Shown here: piece by piece, positions 34,401 through 46,259 of the stretch
Layout: each line of letters starts with the position of its first letter
Numbering within the stretch: position 1 is the stretch's first letter
Assembly (NCBI GenBank): GCA_023525715.1
Contig: CM042016.1
Location: forward strand, 77,492,382-77,556,381
DNA: 64,000 bases
Origin: Cichorium intybus
Lineage: Eukaryota > Streptophyta > Magnoliopsida > Asterales > Asteraceae
Direction: 5' to 3'
Program-made: the position numbers and the translations under genes
The notes under the pieces: model-generated
Databases searched by the model: none
What the model was told of the DNA's origin: nothing
Seen by the model: only the letters and a program-made list of their open reading frames with translations

Positions 34401-36404
34401 TAATAGTTTAGGTAGATATATATTTGATTTTCCGTTAAGTTGTCGCTAAACATGAAATAGCGGGCGCTATTTCATCGCTATCGCTACGTAGCATATAGGT
34501 ACCTTCGTCGCTATCTTCCGCTATTCGCTATCGATAACACTGGTGACTAAAAACAAGAATGACCCCCATCAAATTTACACAAGCCGTCAAAAGTTTATCA
34601 GGGATGCAAAAAGAAGCTGTGAAAAGAATGGGATTAGGTAGTCTGTTAGATGTTAATATTGAAAAGCTACCACCTAATCTAAATTACTACCTGCTTGACC
34701 ACTATAAACCTTCAGCAAATGTATTGGTGTTAGAGAATGGAACGATAGAATTAACAAAGGAGCGGATCCACAACATACTAGGGGTTCCCAAGGAAGGATT
34801 AGATATAAACAATTTACCTTGTTGTGACCAACAAGATAAATTGCTGAATGACTGGAAAGCCCAATATCCCGACAAGAAATACTCGAACACAGCATACCTA
34901 AATCTGATTACAAGAACAAATGTGGACAACCAACTTTTCGGATTGAACTTCCTCATGTTGTTTATCAACACCTTTGTAGAATCAAAAATGAGGGGAACAA
35001 GCCAGGTTCGAGCATTGGATAAGCTAGTGTTGTTGGATGATTACTCAAGAATAGATTGGTGTAAGTACATACTTGAAAGCTTGCAAACCAAAAAGGAAAT
35101 GTGGAAAAGAGATGATCCAAACTGTTACTACACCGGGCCAATCACAATTCTTTTGGTAAGTAACATGAAAGCATAATGTTCAATTACTAAATTATATATA
35201 ATATTCTTTTTGACATATTACAAATGTTTGAATAACTATGAAGTTGATATATGTATTTTCAATAAATACATCAAACGCAACAAAGTTTAGGAAACGAACC
35301 CCGTTCATCAATTATGTTACTGGAGGTAAACTAACACAATTGGAAGACTATGAGATCGCCAACAACTTACTTGGGAAGGGACAATTCATCAGAATTGAAG
35401 AATGTGCAGAAGAAAATAATGGGAATACAGACAAGGATGAAGATGAGAGTTGTTACGAAATTCAAGATGAGAAGGTAAAAGATTATCAAGTATATGTTAG
35501 CTTAAATTTAGTCATCTGGTAATATGGATTGAAATAACTTATACAATGTATTCCATTATCTGAGAATAACATTACCAATAACATTGAAATAACTTATATA
35601 ATGTATTCCATTATCTGAGAATAACATTACCAATAACATGGTTACTATTAGAGTATCATACAATTTAATTGTAAAATGTTTAGTATGTTAAAAGATTAAG
35701 AATATGTTACAGTTTACCTTGGTTAATCTGTTAAAAATGAGAGTTTATTCATTTATGGTTATGTTAATATATTTATTGTACAGTGTGTTGCATTCTCAGA
35801 GAATGGCATGATACATAAACGGTTTAATGTGTCATTTGTTATAATGTCTTACATTCTCAATGAATTTCCATAATCTGGCATTTGTTATTGTAATTAATTG
35901 ATAAAAGTTTCTTTTAAAACAGGGATTTGTTGTAGTACTTGGCATATCATACCAGAAGATACTGAATGAAAAACACAATATGGAAAAAGTATTGACCAAG
36001 GGTCTAGAGAAGTATCCTAACAGCCACGCATTACAAGATTGGAAGTTGAAAATGAAAAGAGAATTCAGAATAGACGAGATGGAGGACGATACAAGAATGT
36101 TTGATAAGAATGCTTCAGATGAGGATAAGAATGCTTCAGATGAGGAGACTGAATCGGAGGACTACATACACGAGTATGATCATGGCAATGGGAAGAACTT
36201 GTACCGGTTCATGAACTAGAACATTTGAACCACATCTCTCCGGAAGATGAACATAGAGGTAATGAGAACGAAGATGCCTACACGACACCTGTTGCCATTA
36301 GGAAGGAAAATTGGGAAAGTACAGAGAGTCTGTCAACAACACAATTCTTCGACCAACTTGAAATATTAGATGAAGTTGACAAGTTGATGTTAAAAGCCAT
36401 TTAA
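31410..36404 (+). CDS. Chimeric gene: PHD-finger 5' half fused to a transposon-type (Ulp1-linked) ORF; interrupted
   Basis: Exons 31410-31436, 31584-31669 and 32345-32694 duplicate the start of the gene at 1446 (same exon sizes of 27 and 86 bp, same C4HC3 PHD finger, related lysine-rich tail). From 33485 the splice continues in frame (phase 1) into unrelated sequence. This is a lysine/glutamate-rich stretch to about 33814, then after an inserted MITE a domain at 34551-35155 ('SGMQKEAVKRMGLGSLLDV', 'RIHNILGVPKEG', 'NTFVESKMRG'). That domain is typical of plant proteins that also carry Ulp1 (C48) protease domains and are often transposon-borne. Weaker exons follow at 35244-35474 and 35933-36219. 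A second open frame continues to 36404, implying a frameshift near 36195. No Ulp1 catalytic domain and no AIPP2-like domain is present. Probably a non-functional or rapidly changing chimera. Confidence 0.6.
31930..32260. mobile_element. MITE family B copy in intron 2 of the chimeric gene
   Basis: 'aaatgcaggaaatagcaaca' and 'cgtttatttgtttattaaag' on the left, and 'aagtacaaac…', 'acaaacaaatgaaagtatgt', 'ttgctctttcttacattatt' on the right, form inverted halves. The corresponding intron of the 5' gene also carries a family B copy, so the insertion may predate the duplication. A short TA array lies at about 31869-31892. Confidence 0.65.
32906..33399. repeat. Palindrome CATTCTCAGAGAATG repeats in an intron
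   Basis: Seven variants of CATTCTC(A/T)GAGAATG start at about 32906, 32952, 33101, 33147, 33192, 33293 and 33385. The gaps are close to 46 bp or its multiples (46, 149, 46, 45, 101, 92). They lie between the PHD part and the transposon-type part of the chimeric gene. Confidence 0.8.
33815..34542. mobile_element. hAT-type MITE inside an exon, 8-bp TSD
   Basis: 728 bp with ends CAGTGTTGTCAATAGCG and CGCTATCGATAACACTG (inverted, two mismatches). It is flanked by GCGACTAA (33807-33814) and GTGACTAA (34543-34550), an 8-bp TSD with one mismatch as expected of the hAT superfamily. Sub-terminal regions repeat 'cgctat', 'gcgctatagcgcgctacgta' and complements. Non-coding. It interrupts the long exon of the chimeric gene; without it and one TSD copy the frame is continuous. 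Confidence 0.92.
35553..35866. repeat. More CATTCTCAGAGAATG-type palindromes in a later intron
   Basis: Variants at about 35553, 35609, 35791 (exact CATTCTCAGAGAATG) and 35852. The first two are part of a 56-bp direct duplication (35530-35642). Confidence 0.75.
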
Positions 36405-36487
36405 AAAACAAATGAAGACAAATCAGAACAAGAAGGCGTAAAACTAACTTAAACCAAAAACACATATATTCAAGATGTAGGTATTAG

Positions 36488-38658
36488 TGTAACGCCCCAT
36501 ATATATATATATTTTTTCCAAAAAAGCATAATAACGTTAAAACCATATTAACACTAAAAGCACAATAACGCTAAAAGCACAATAATGCTAAAAGTATAAT
36601 AATATTATTCCATAAAGCATGATAATGCTATCGCTTTTAGCATAGTTTTCAAACTTCATGTCTATAAGACATGAATGTAAAAAATACGGTCTAACAAAAA
36701 CATTTGGTTTGAAAGTTTACAACCATGGGCGTTACAAATTCATACCAAAATAAACCATATCAAGCAAGTTAGAATTACAAACCATTGCATCAACAAAATG
36801 TTCACTCCATCTATCATCCCATTATCTTCGTGTCATCTACTTGCTACTATTCATCGTCACTAGAACCTGGAATACATGGAATCAAAAATAAAATACGTAA
36901 GACGAAGACGTCTTGTGAGCTACATGGGTTTGGACACTAAACCTTTATAAACATAACTAAATCATTTTTCAAAACATTTATAATCATATCATATAAAGAC
37001 AATTGCTGCCAAAACCTTTATAAATAAGCATATATCGAGCTTTTGCTTTTAAAGTCTTTCATAATAAATCGAGTAATAATATTTCTTTTATAAAACTTTC
37101 ATTTTCATTTCCTTCGATTTGACTGGTATTGTAGCATACTTGATTTTTATTTATACTTAGGGCCTTAATCACTCTTGGTGATACCCCAAGTCTGTACTGA
37201 GATGGTACGGATATATCCAACCACCTCAGCATCTTATCACATGTTATAACTGGTATATCTTAACATGCTTAATTTCATACTGCGGGCCTGGATCATTCTT
37301 GATGATTACCCCAGTCTGTACTAGAATAGAAAGAACACAATCAGTCCATTCTAGCATCTTCCCATATTTAGGATATCTACTTTGCGAAGGGGTAGTACTG
37401 CCCCAGTAGATTCCTCTGTATTCCCCTTGTGGGAACATCATAGCCCGGGCAGAACATTTTCCATTCATTCACATTTCTTTTCATTATAATTCATTGCTTG
37501 CATCGAATACCAGTCATTCATAAATAAAATACTGCTAGCTATCAAAGCATTCAATTATAATTATCATAAGGCTACGTGCCAAAACATTCTTTCATACATA
37601 TCGTGGGATTGAAGCCAAAACATTTTTTCATAAACTTCATATGCTAATGTCAAAACATTATTTCATAAAACATCATCGGCTAGATGCCAAAACATTCTTT
37701 CCTAATTTCTCATTGGCTAAATGCCAAAACTTTATTTCATAACTTTCATGGACTAAACGCCAAAACATTATTCCGTAACTTACATGGCTAAACGCCAAAA
37801 CATTATTCCGTAACTTATATGGCTAAACGCCAAAACATTATTCCGTAACTCACATGACTAAACGTCAAAACATTATTCCGTAACTCACATGACTAAACGT
37901 CAAAACATTATTTCATAACTTTCATGCATATTTAAATAAGCTTTCGTAAGCATGACTAGATAATAAAACACTTCACATTGAAAGTCATATAAAACTTCAT
38001 AAACTTATTGCCATGTACCCAAAATGGGAAAATGTCACATGTACTCACCTTGGTCCGTTAGTCCTTGCCTCTACTTGCTTCCGCGTACTCCTTAAATCTC
38101 TATATCGATAATATAGAAGATTAGAATACAATCGAGTATTAACATACTACATATGCTAACGAAGTCTCGTTCCTACAACCCTTATTAAAAGAGTTCTAAA
38201 CTAGCGTTATTCTAAAAATATTCAATTTTAGTCCACTAACAAGTTAAACGATTCATTTTGCATGTAATAATATAACATTTTTCGATATCAACTTGTTAAC
38301 AAAAAATCCCGTTTTTATGGTCAAGTTTGACCAAATCCGACAAGTCAACAACTTCGTTCCTTATTTTTCCAAAAACCTCAAGTTTACAATTTCAACATCA
38401 AGTTGTTACCTTTTTAACCAAATCGTTAACATTTCTATCATATTTGGGTTTCCTAGTAAATATGACATGAATTTGAGTACCATTTGTTCCAACTTTCCAA
38501 TTATCACCACAACATATACATGCAACATAAAGACTTAGCTTTATCACGACATTTGCTTCATATGTCATTTGATATTTAGAAGTTCTTAAGTTAAATATAT
38601 GCCAATTCCATTCCACTTTCCAATTCTAATGATTAAACCCATGTGTATCAAAACTTTA
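36488..38658 (-). mobile_element. LTR-derived sequence with 30-37 bp tandem repeats
   Basis: The left end reads TGTAACGCCCC on the + strand, the usual LTR terminus. An inverted ATGGGCGTTACA lies at about 36725-36736. 37560-37925 contains about ten imperfect 30-40 bp units (gctaaacgccaaaacattat). 'actcaccttggtccgttag' near 38044 is in antisense to leader-like signals of other LTRs. No matching TSD was found, so the right boundary is set only by the next LTR. 37140-37340 holds two diverged copies of a ~110-bp unit (gggcct…gatcattcttg). No genes. Confidence 0.5.
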
Positions 38659-41600
38659 TGTCACACCCCCAAACCACGATGGCGGAATCGTCGGAGGGAG
38701 GAACGAACCATAGTATCACAACTATTGCATACATTGAAACATAAGTAGATAAAAAACCATCATACATTATAATTGGAAAGTTACATTGTTCAAACGTTAT
38801 TGTTTTAACACAATTACAATATGATGACAAATAAACAAAAGAGACGTGTTCGCGTCCCATCCCAAAAGATTAGTCGTACCTGACTAATTGTTACCTGAGA
38901 ATACAAGTAATTTTACAAGTGTCAACATTACGTTGGTGAGCTCATAAGATTTTTGTAGCGAGAAAACATAGTGATTCCTTTATAAAAGCTCGTAATGCAA
39001 TAGTGAAAACGTTCGTATTGTAATAGTGAAAGTATTCGTATTATAATAGTGAAAAAGTTCATAGTGTAATAGTGAAAACGTTCGTATTGTAATAGTGAAA
39101 GCATTCGTAGTGTAATAGTGAAAAAGTCATAGTGTAATAGTGAAAACGTTCGTATTGTAATAGTGAAAGCATTCGTAGTGTAATAGTGAAAAAGTTCGTA
39201 GTGTAATAGTGAAAACATTCGTAGTGTAATAGTGAAAGCGTTCGTAGTATAATAGTGAAAAAAAGAGCTCGTAGTGTAATAGCGAAAACGTTCGTAGTGT
39301 AATAGTGAAATCATTTATTATGTTTTTGTATCTTACTGAAATGTAATTTTAATTTCCATAAAACTCGTATGTATAAGTCAAACCGTATTATTGTAACACC
39401 ATATTACCTTTTATTTGTATTATAAGTTAAATATAATAAAAAGGGTAATTTGGTCATTTTACCATGAAAAGGGCATTTTGGTCTTTTGGACATAAAAGGA
39501 CTTGATATGTAATAATATTTTGATTTTTTAGACTTAAAATGTTATAAATGTGTTCATTTGTCAAAAAATGGGACAAAAATGCCAAAAGTCTAAGAAATAG
39601 AACTCCAGGGGCTAAACTGTAAATTCTGGAGGTATAAAAAGGGGAAAAATCTCCCCACATGTTCAGAAACTTGGAGAAGATCGGGAAGAGGGTTTTGTCA
39701 TGCGATTTCTGGAGATTTTCAAGGATTGAAGCTAGAAGTGAAGTAATAACTTGGAAATTGGAAGTTATTAAGATCAAAGGTTAGTAATTGACTTTTTAGT
39801 CAAGTTCTTGAATATGATTTTCATGGGATGAACTGAAATTCGAATTCCAGTTATGATCCATGGTGTTGATGTGATTTCTAAGCTTAAAACATGTTCATTA
39901 TGATAAGAACATGTATTTGGAACAAATGATTTTGATGTTTTGGTGTGTTGGGGTTTTATGATTTAAGAACCCTAATTTCTGCACATGATTAATTGAGTTG
40001 ATTTCAATGAGTTAAAAACTGGTATTAATGAAGGGTTTTAGCCTTGAAATAAACCCAAAACGATTAAGAACTGGATTAAGGACTTATTGTGCAAAAACAG
40101 GAAGCTACAGTGCAAAAATCGGACTAAAACTGGACTGCCCAGCAAGGGCACGAGTCGTGCTCTTTATGCACGAGTCGTGCTCCTCTGTAGAGCAAAGTAC
40201 AATGCTATTTTAGCTATGCACGAGTCGTGCTCTTATAGAGCAATATTTTGCACGAGTCGTGCATTCATTCAGGAGGTCTCAAAATGTGAAATTGATGCTA
40301 GACATGTCCGATTGACTTCAAACTTTAACTATAAGTCCATGATGGTTAGGAAAGCCCTAGAAAAATATTAAATTGAGAATACGACTCTCCGGGGGCACTG
40401 TAGAACAATACGTGTACCTCGGGAAAGTGTATAACACATGAAAAGATGGTAAAGGAAAAAGCTTATCATCTAAATATGGTTTGTAATTGTATATTATTGG
40501 ACTCTTATGTATTAGAGTCATTTGAAATAGTTGTTAACCTATTATCATTTGGTATATAAATGAATAAATAGGTACGGGACAAATTGTTGTGGCACGTACA
40601 AAAGGGCAAGAAACATTTGGAACAAGTAGTAGCAATCATCAAGGTGAGTAATCTCACTTATATCCGATGTGATATGTGTTGATTGAATTGTTGCAGATTG
40701 TAACAACGTCGAGGGACGAAATTGACAGCGTTAAAGATGAGATAAAAAGACAATACCGGATAAGCTGTGAGCCATTAATATGGCAAGAACGGAGCCGTGA
40801 GTCTAGGCAACAGCAGGGATAATCTCGTGAGCCATACATGACTAATAGGCAACAGCGGGGACAATCCTGTGAGCCAAATATGATTATTAGGCAACAGCGG
40901 GGACAATCCTGTGAGCCAAATGTGACAATTAAGCAATAGCGGGAGAAATCTCGTGAGCTATATAAATAGACACTGGGCAAAAGCGGGACAAATCTCGTGA
41001 GCCATATGTGATCTTGGGTTATGAGAAAACATTCACATGTAGAATAAATGTGATTTTAAATTGTATGAAGATTGTTTTCTTATACATGTTATTGCATGTT
41101 TGATTACTCATTGGGCTTTATAGCTCACTGTGTTTATTTGATATGTCCTTGCAGGTGAGCATGACCCTGCTAAGGGTAAAGACCAAGTCCGTGACTAAGG
41201 ACGTATTCCCGTTGATGATGTTTGTAGCAACCCGGCTCAAAGGATGTATTATATTATATATATATTTCCTAGATACACTTGTACCCGTTTGTATAACTAA
41301 TACCCCTTTGAATACTGTTTTGTGTGAAAACTCATGTTTAAAAATAAAGATTTTCTAGGGTGTTTTGTTTTAAAAGCCGGGTGTTACAATTATATTTTGT
41401 ATAGAGCAACATGTAGTTTTATATTTACATACAACCATTTGAAGATGTTTTTCCCCAAACTCAGGACGTTCGTTGTTGTTCATGTGAGTTATTATAACCT
41501 CGCTATGACCTAGTGGACCTGGCACGACGTTCTTCAAGCGTCGCTAGTGATAAGGCATTTGTCACCCTTGACCCGTCGGTCGTAGTTGTAGCTAACAACC

Positions 41601-42182
41601 ATAGTGGGGGTTGTTAATCCCATATAGATCTATATACAACTATCCCGCTCATAATGATTAAGGTTGTAATCCAGGACTTAATGTCTACTTCCTTTAGTAC
41701 TGTGAAGCAATGTCTCACATAAGTATCCAACGTAAATGTCATATCCTTGTTTGTATTGAAATGCAAACCCCTTTGTATTTGTAATTATCAAATTGTCCAT
41801 GATAATTATAGTGTATAAGTGTACTAAAAACCCTTTTATATTTGTAATTATCAAAATGTCCATGATAATTATAGTATATAAATGTACTGAAAACCCCTTT
41901 GTATTTATAATTATCAAAATGTCCATGATAATCATAGTGTGTAATAATTATATTTTTATATAATTATCTTTTAGTATATCTGCCGTTTCTTGTAGTTCAT
42001 TCCATAAATTATACCCTTTATAATTTATATAATTATCTTTAGTATATCTGCCGTTTCTTGTCGTTCGTTCCATACATTATACCCTTTATAATTTATATAA
42101 ATGTTTCCCATCATATTGATATATTTAGGTCGAAAAGATGTCAATGAGTTGAAATGCACGATTTCTTACATTTAAAACACTA

Positions 42183-42255
<73 letters not shown>

Positions 42256-44211
42256 AGAGATAGAAAAACCTTACATTATGTCATGGTAAGAAGTTTATTT
42301 TAGTCATTTTACTTAAGTGATGGCAACACTTTTTAAATCTCATCATTTGTAGGAAATAATAGTGATTTTTCTAAATGGTCATTTTAGTTTCCATTACTAT
42401 AAATATAGTCATTTTCGTTTTAAATACCAACATTTTTATAAAATGTCATTTCTAAAACCCATTACGACGTTATAAGTCCAAACAGTCATTATTACGTCGT
42501 AATAACATTCTTTTTACCAAATAGTAGTTTTGACGTAAAGATAATGGTATCACATTTACTTAGACCATTTTAACAAGGTGTATTTTCACATCTTTTGCCA
42601 AATATTCATATGGAGTATTATATTTATGACCATTTTATCAACAACATAAACTATGAAGTTTTGTTGGTGACAAAAATGTGTAAAAGTATTGATAGTTATT
42701 TCCTTAAACTAAATGTGTATTATAGTTTACCATAGTCCATTTTTGTGCCAACCACTTTATAATAAGATGACTAAACCATGAACACGTAATATTTCAAGAA
42801 CATAACATATAATCATATTATTTTTCAAGAACATATCATATACTTTTCAAGACTTGTATTCTCCCCCTAAACTTGGATAAAAGTGAAAATAAGGGGTATG
42901 AACTCACCTGGAGTGTTGGATCTAGAGAACTTAGTGGAAGATGAGAAGATTTAAGCTTGGGAGCTCGGAGGACCCTTGAACAAAGCTATTATCCAATAGA
43001 TTTCCGTGAGTGTTAGTGTGTAAAGAGATAAAATGGGTATTAGGAGTCTTAGAATCACTAGATGAACACAACTTACCAAGTTGATTTGCAAGACACTTGA
43101 TGATGATGAATGGTGGAGCTCGGAGAACCTTTGAACAAAGCTATTACCCAATGGATTTTAGTGAATATTAGTGTGTGTAAAAGAGATGAAAATGGTATTA
43201 GAAGTCTCAGAATCACTAGATGAACACAACTTACCAAGTTGTTTTGCAAAATACTTGAAAATGAAGGATGGTGGAGGAGAATGGTGGTGGCCGAAAGTTT
43301 GAAGGGTGGAGGAGGGTGATGGTGAGGTCGAGATGTAGAGAGAAAGAGAAGAGTGTTGGTGCCTCTCTTGGTTCAAGTGAAAATGTGATATGACTATGGC
43401 TTAGATTCTAGTGGTAGCCGATTTGTGGGGGGGGGGGGGTGTAGGGGATGGGGTCGGTTAGTTTTATAAATAATGCCAAACTATTATAAAAATGAGTGGT
43501 TTTTATAAAATCGTAAAGCGTAATTTTATGAGGTTCTAAATAAATATTATGTATAAAAATGAGTGGTTTTTATAAAATCGTAAAACGTAATAATGCCAAA
43601 CTCTTATAAAAATGAGGTTCTAAATAAATATTATGTATAAAAACATTGCTAAACATTTATTTAGATTGAGTCATAACTTGTTAGACGATGAATTACGCGT
43701 TTAAACGCGGTATTCTTCCGATTATGCGATTTTCAGCATTTTATCGGAAAATACATTTGGCTTTGAATTAAATACTAGATAATATTACGCTTCATAATAT
43801 ATGACTTATTATCCCATATTTGATGTTTAAGGGACCACGTTTTGTATCTTAGGTCTAAACCATGTGTATATTTACCGTTCACAGCGATTTGATTGTTGTA
43901 ACTTTTGCGTACGAACTCTGTTTTCAACGTTCTATATATCCCCAAGTTCGTACTCACGAATACATTGTTTTATGAATATTATTTATATCAAAATAATATT
44001 TGTGTGTTTATCGAATTTCTACGCTGCTGTAATTTATTATGCGTATTTATAGTGCTTATTCGATAATTGTTTTCAACTAGTGCATGTAGTATTATAATAT
44101 TCAAATATACAATACAAAGGTTATGAAACTTACATTTCATCATGTTAACCTAATGTATGCTATGGTTGACTTTTGTTGACTTTCGTGGACTGATTTTTGA
44201 CGGTTGTCACA
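38659..44211 (-). mobile_element. 3' LTR of a Tekay-like Gypsy element, with nested insertion
   Basis: On the minus strand it starts TGTGACAACCGTC at 44211 and ends …GGGGGTGTGACA at 38659. A purine tract (aacggggggatga) precedes its start and joins it to the chromodomain end of pol. About 2.0 kb of its 5.55-kb span is the solo LTR at 39392-41388. Internal repeats: about 14 units of 20-22 bp 'gtgtaatagtgaaaacgttc' at 38990-39312, three about 62-bp units at 41770-41940, a TA array at 42187-42253, two about 155-bp units at 42957-43265, an about 90-bp direct duplication at 43470-43640, and a G13 run near 43425. None of the open frames here looks like a gene. Confidence 0.75.
39392..41388 (+). mobile_element. 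Solo LTR, 2.0 kb, TSD ATTAT
   Basis: TGTAACACCATATTACC at the start and …CCGGGTGTTACA at the end, flanked by ATTAT at 39387-39391 and 41389-41393. It holds four copies of the dyad GCACGAGTCGTGC (40148, 40168, 40218, 40250). It also holds five to six about 42-bp units (aggcaacagcggggacaatc) at about 40740-41010. It is inserted in the Tekay-like LTR. Sense is inferred as +, from 'gcaggtgagc' near the 3' end. Confidence 0.9.
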
Positions 44212-44216
44212 TCATC

Positions 44217-45840
44217 CCCCCGTTAAAAGGAATTTCGTCCCGAAATTTAGCCTTAGAAATTGGTTACAGGGGTTTTTGAGAATAATTGGGGATACTTCTG
44301 TTTCATCTAATCCTCGCATTCCCAAGTAAATTCAGGTCCCCGCTTAGCGTTCTAGCGAACCTTTACTATCGGAATGCGTCTTTGTTTGGTTTTCTTGACT
44401 TCTCTATCCATGATCTCCACCGGTTCCTCTAAGAAGTGTAGGCTTTTATTGACTTCAATTTCGTCTAAAGGAATAACCAGGGTTTCATCGGATAAACACT
44501 TCTTGAGGTTTGACACGTAGAAAGTATTGTGCACCTTGCTCAACTCTTGGGGCAACTGGAGTTTGTAGGCTACAGGACCAATTCTGGCTAGGATCTTGAA
44601 CGGTCCGATATTCCTCGGGTTAAGCTTTCCCCTCTTGGCAAAGCATATCATTCCTTTCTAAGGGGAGACCTTTAACATGACTCAGTCACCCACTTGGAAT
44701 TCCAACGGTTTACGCCTTTTGTCTGCATAACTCTTCTGCCGATCATGAGATGCTTTCAATCGTTCCCGTATTTGGACGATCTTTTCTGTTGTCTCTCGTA
44801 TAATTTACGGGCCGGTGAGTGTGCTGTTTGCCACTTGACCTTTGGCTAGTTGGGTATCACCAACTTCGGCCCAACACAATGGTGATTTGCACTTACGTCC
44901 ATACAATGCTTCAAATGGTGCGGCTTTGATGCTAGTGTGGTAGCTGTTGTTGTAGGAGAACTCGATTAATGGTAAGTGAACGTCCCATGCTTTGCCAAAA
45001 TCTATCACAGGCACGAAGTATGTCTTCCAATGTCTGAATGGTTTGTTCACTTTGGCCATCTGTTTGGGGATGGTATGCTGTGCTCATATCGAGCATGGTT
45101 CCCAAGGCCTCTTGCAGCGATTGCCAAAAGCGCGAAGTAAATAGGCTGTCTCTATCCGAGATGATGGATATCGGCACACCGTGCAATTTTACGATCTCCT
45201 TGAGGTAAACTCTTGTTAGTTTTTCCATCTTATCAGTCTCCTTGATTGGTAGAAAGTGAGCATATTTCGTCAGTCTATCTACAATTACCCAAATGGTGTC
45301 ATGCCCACCTGTTGGTTTAGGTAATTTTGTCACGAAATCCACAGTGATCAATTCCCATTTCCACTCAGGTATTTCCTGTTGTTGCAACAGACCTGAGGGC
45401 TTCTGATATTCCACCTTGACTTTTGCACAAGTCAAGCACTCGCTCATAAAGGTGGCAATTTCTGCTTTCATGTCGGCCACCAGTAAAACTTCTTTAAGTC
45501 GAGATACATCTTATCCGACCCAGGATGGATAGAGTACTTTTTCTTGTGGGCCTCTTCCATATCCAACTCTCAGAATCCACCAAACTTTGGCGTCCAGATT
45601 CTGTTCATGAAATACCGTCTCCCATCCTCTCTGAGTTCGAAACTTTTGTCCATTCCCCGAACGGCTTCACTGGTGACGTTCTCTGGTTTCAGGGCCTCAA
45701 GCTGAGCATACGTGATTTGGATAGGGAGGTGTGAGCGTATGGTAATCGTTAGCGATTTTACTCTACGTCCTGAGTATTCTTTCCGACTCAAAGCATCTGC
45801 TACAACGTTTGCTTTGCCCGGGTGATAATGAATGTTAACT
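44217..45840 (-). pseudogene. Tekay-like Gypsy pol relic: RNase H end, integrase, chromodomain
   Basis: The minus strand starts near 45835 with the RNase H end motif HYHPGKANVVADALSRK. Next comes integrase: the zinc-finger end 'CLTCAKVKVEYQKP' and core blocks 'DTIWVIVDRLTKYAHF', 'ISDRDSLFTSRFWQ' and 'STAYHPQTDGQSEQTIQTLED', which hold the D,D,E residues. The C-terminus reads 'GPFKILARIGPVAYKLQLP' and a chromodomain-type tail 'EEPVEIMDREVKKTK' to about 44351. Such tails mark Tekay/Del chromoviruses. Stops near 44650, 44805 and 45480 and a missing 5' half (gag, protease, RT) make it dead. The truncation point abuts the orphan CDPK exon region. Confidence 0.85.
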
Positions 45841-46035
45841 AAATTAACAGTTAAATGCGCATTATAGCAACAAACAATCTTTAACCCTTTTCCCAATTTG
45901 TCAATAAATCTTTTTGCTTTAAGAATTATGGAACAAACAATGAATCATTGTAGGACCATGTCATGGGTGATTCTTACTTTTTTCCCTAATTTATATGTTT
46001 TAAAGTACTGTTTTATAATTTTGTTTTAATTACAG

Positions 46036-46188
46036 AAACCGAGCAAGGAGTTGCACAGAAAATTATTATATCTGTTGTGGATTTTAAAAGGGATCCATGG
46101 CCAAAGGTATCTGATGATGCAAAAGATCTTGTAAAGAAGATGCTAAATCCTGATGCAAAGTTGCGTCTTACTGCTCAAGAAGTTCTTG
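46036..46188 (+). pseudogene. Orphan exon of a calcium-dependent protein kinase (CDPK)
   Basis: A 153-bp exon with good splice sites (tacag before, GT after) encodes 'TEQGVAQKIIISVVDFKRDP' followed by 'WPKVSDDAKDLVKKML' and 'RLTAQEVLG'. This is the C-terminal lobe of the CDPK kinase domain, just before its autoinhibitory junction. Neither the upstream catalytic exons nor the EF-hand exons are found in the window. The sequence itself is uninterrupted. It is a gene fragment, left by rearrangement or carried by a transposon. Confidence 0.85.
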
Positions 46189-46259
46189 GTAATGTCAAAA
46201 TCTTTACTTTTTCCAAAATCATATTTTCTTTTTCTTTTTTCCATGTGTTTTATGAGTTC

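Noticed and set aside
36488..36736. A short complete element with TGTAACGCCCCAT…ATGGGCGTTACA ends
   Set aside because: Flanks (ATTAG left, AATTC right) are not a TSD; more likely part of a larger LTR-derived block.
38928..39314. 128-residue Tyr/Phe/Thr-rich frame
   Set aside because: Translation of a 20-22 bp tandem repeat inside an LTR.
43425..43438. G13 run (and a G-run near 62849) as a regulatory quadruplex
   Set aside because: Single homopolymers inside LTRs, prone to sequencing error; no multi-tract quadruplex pattern.
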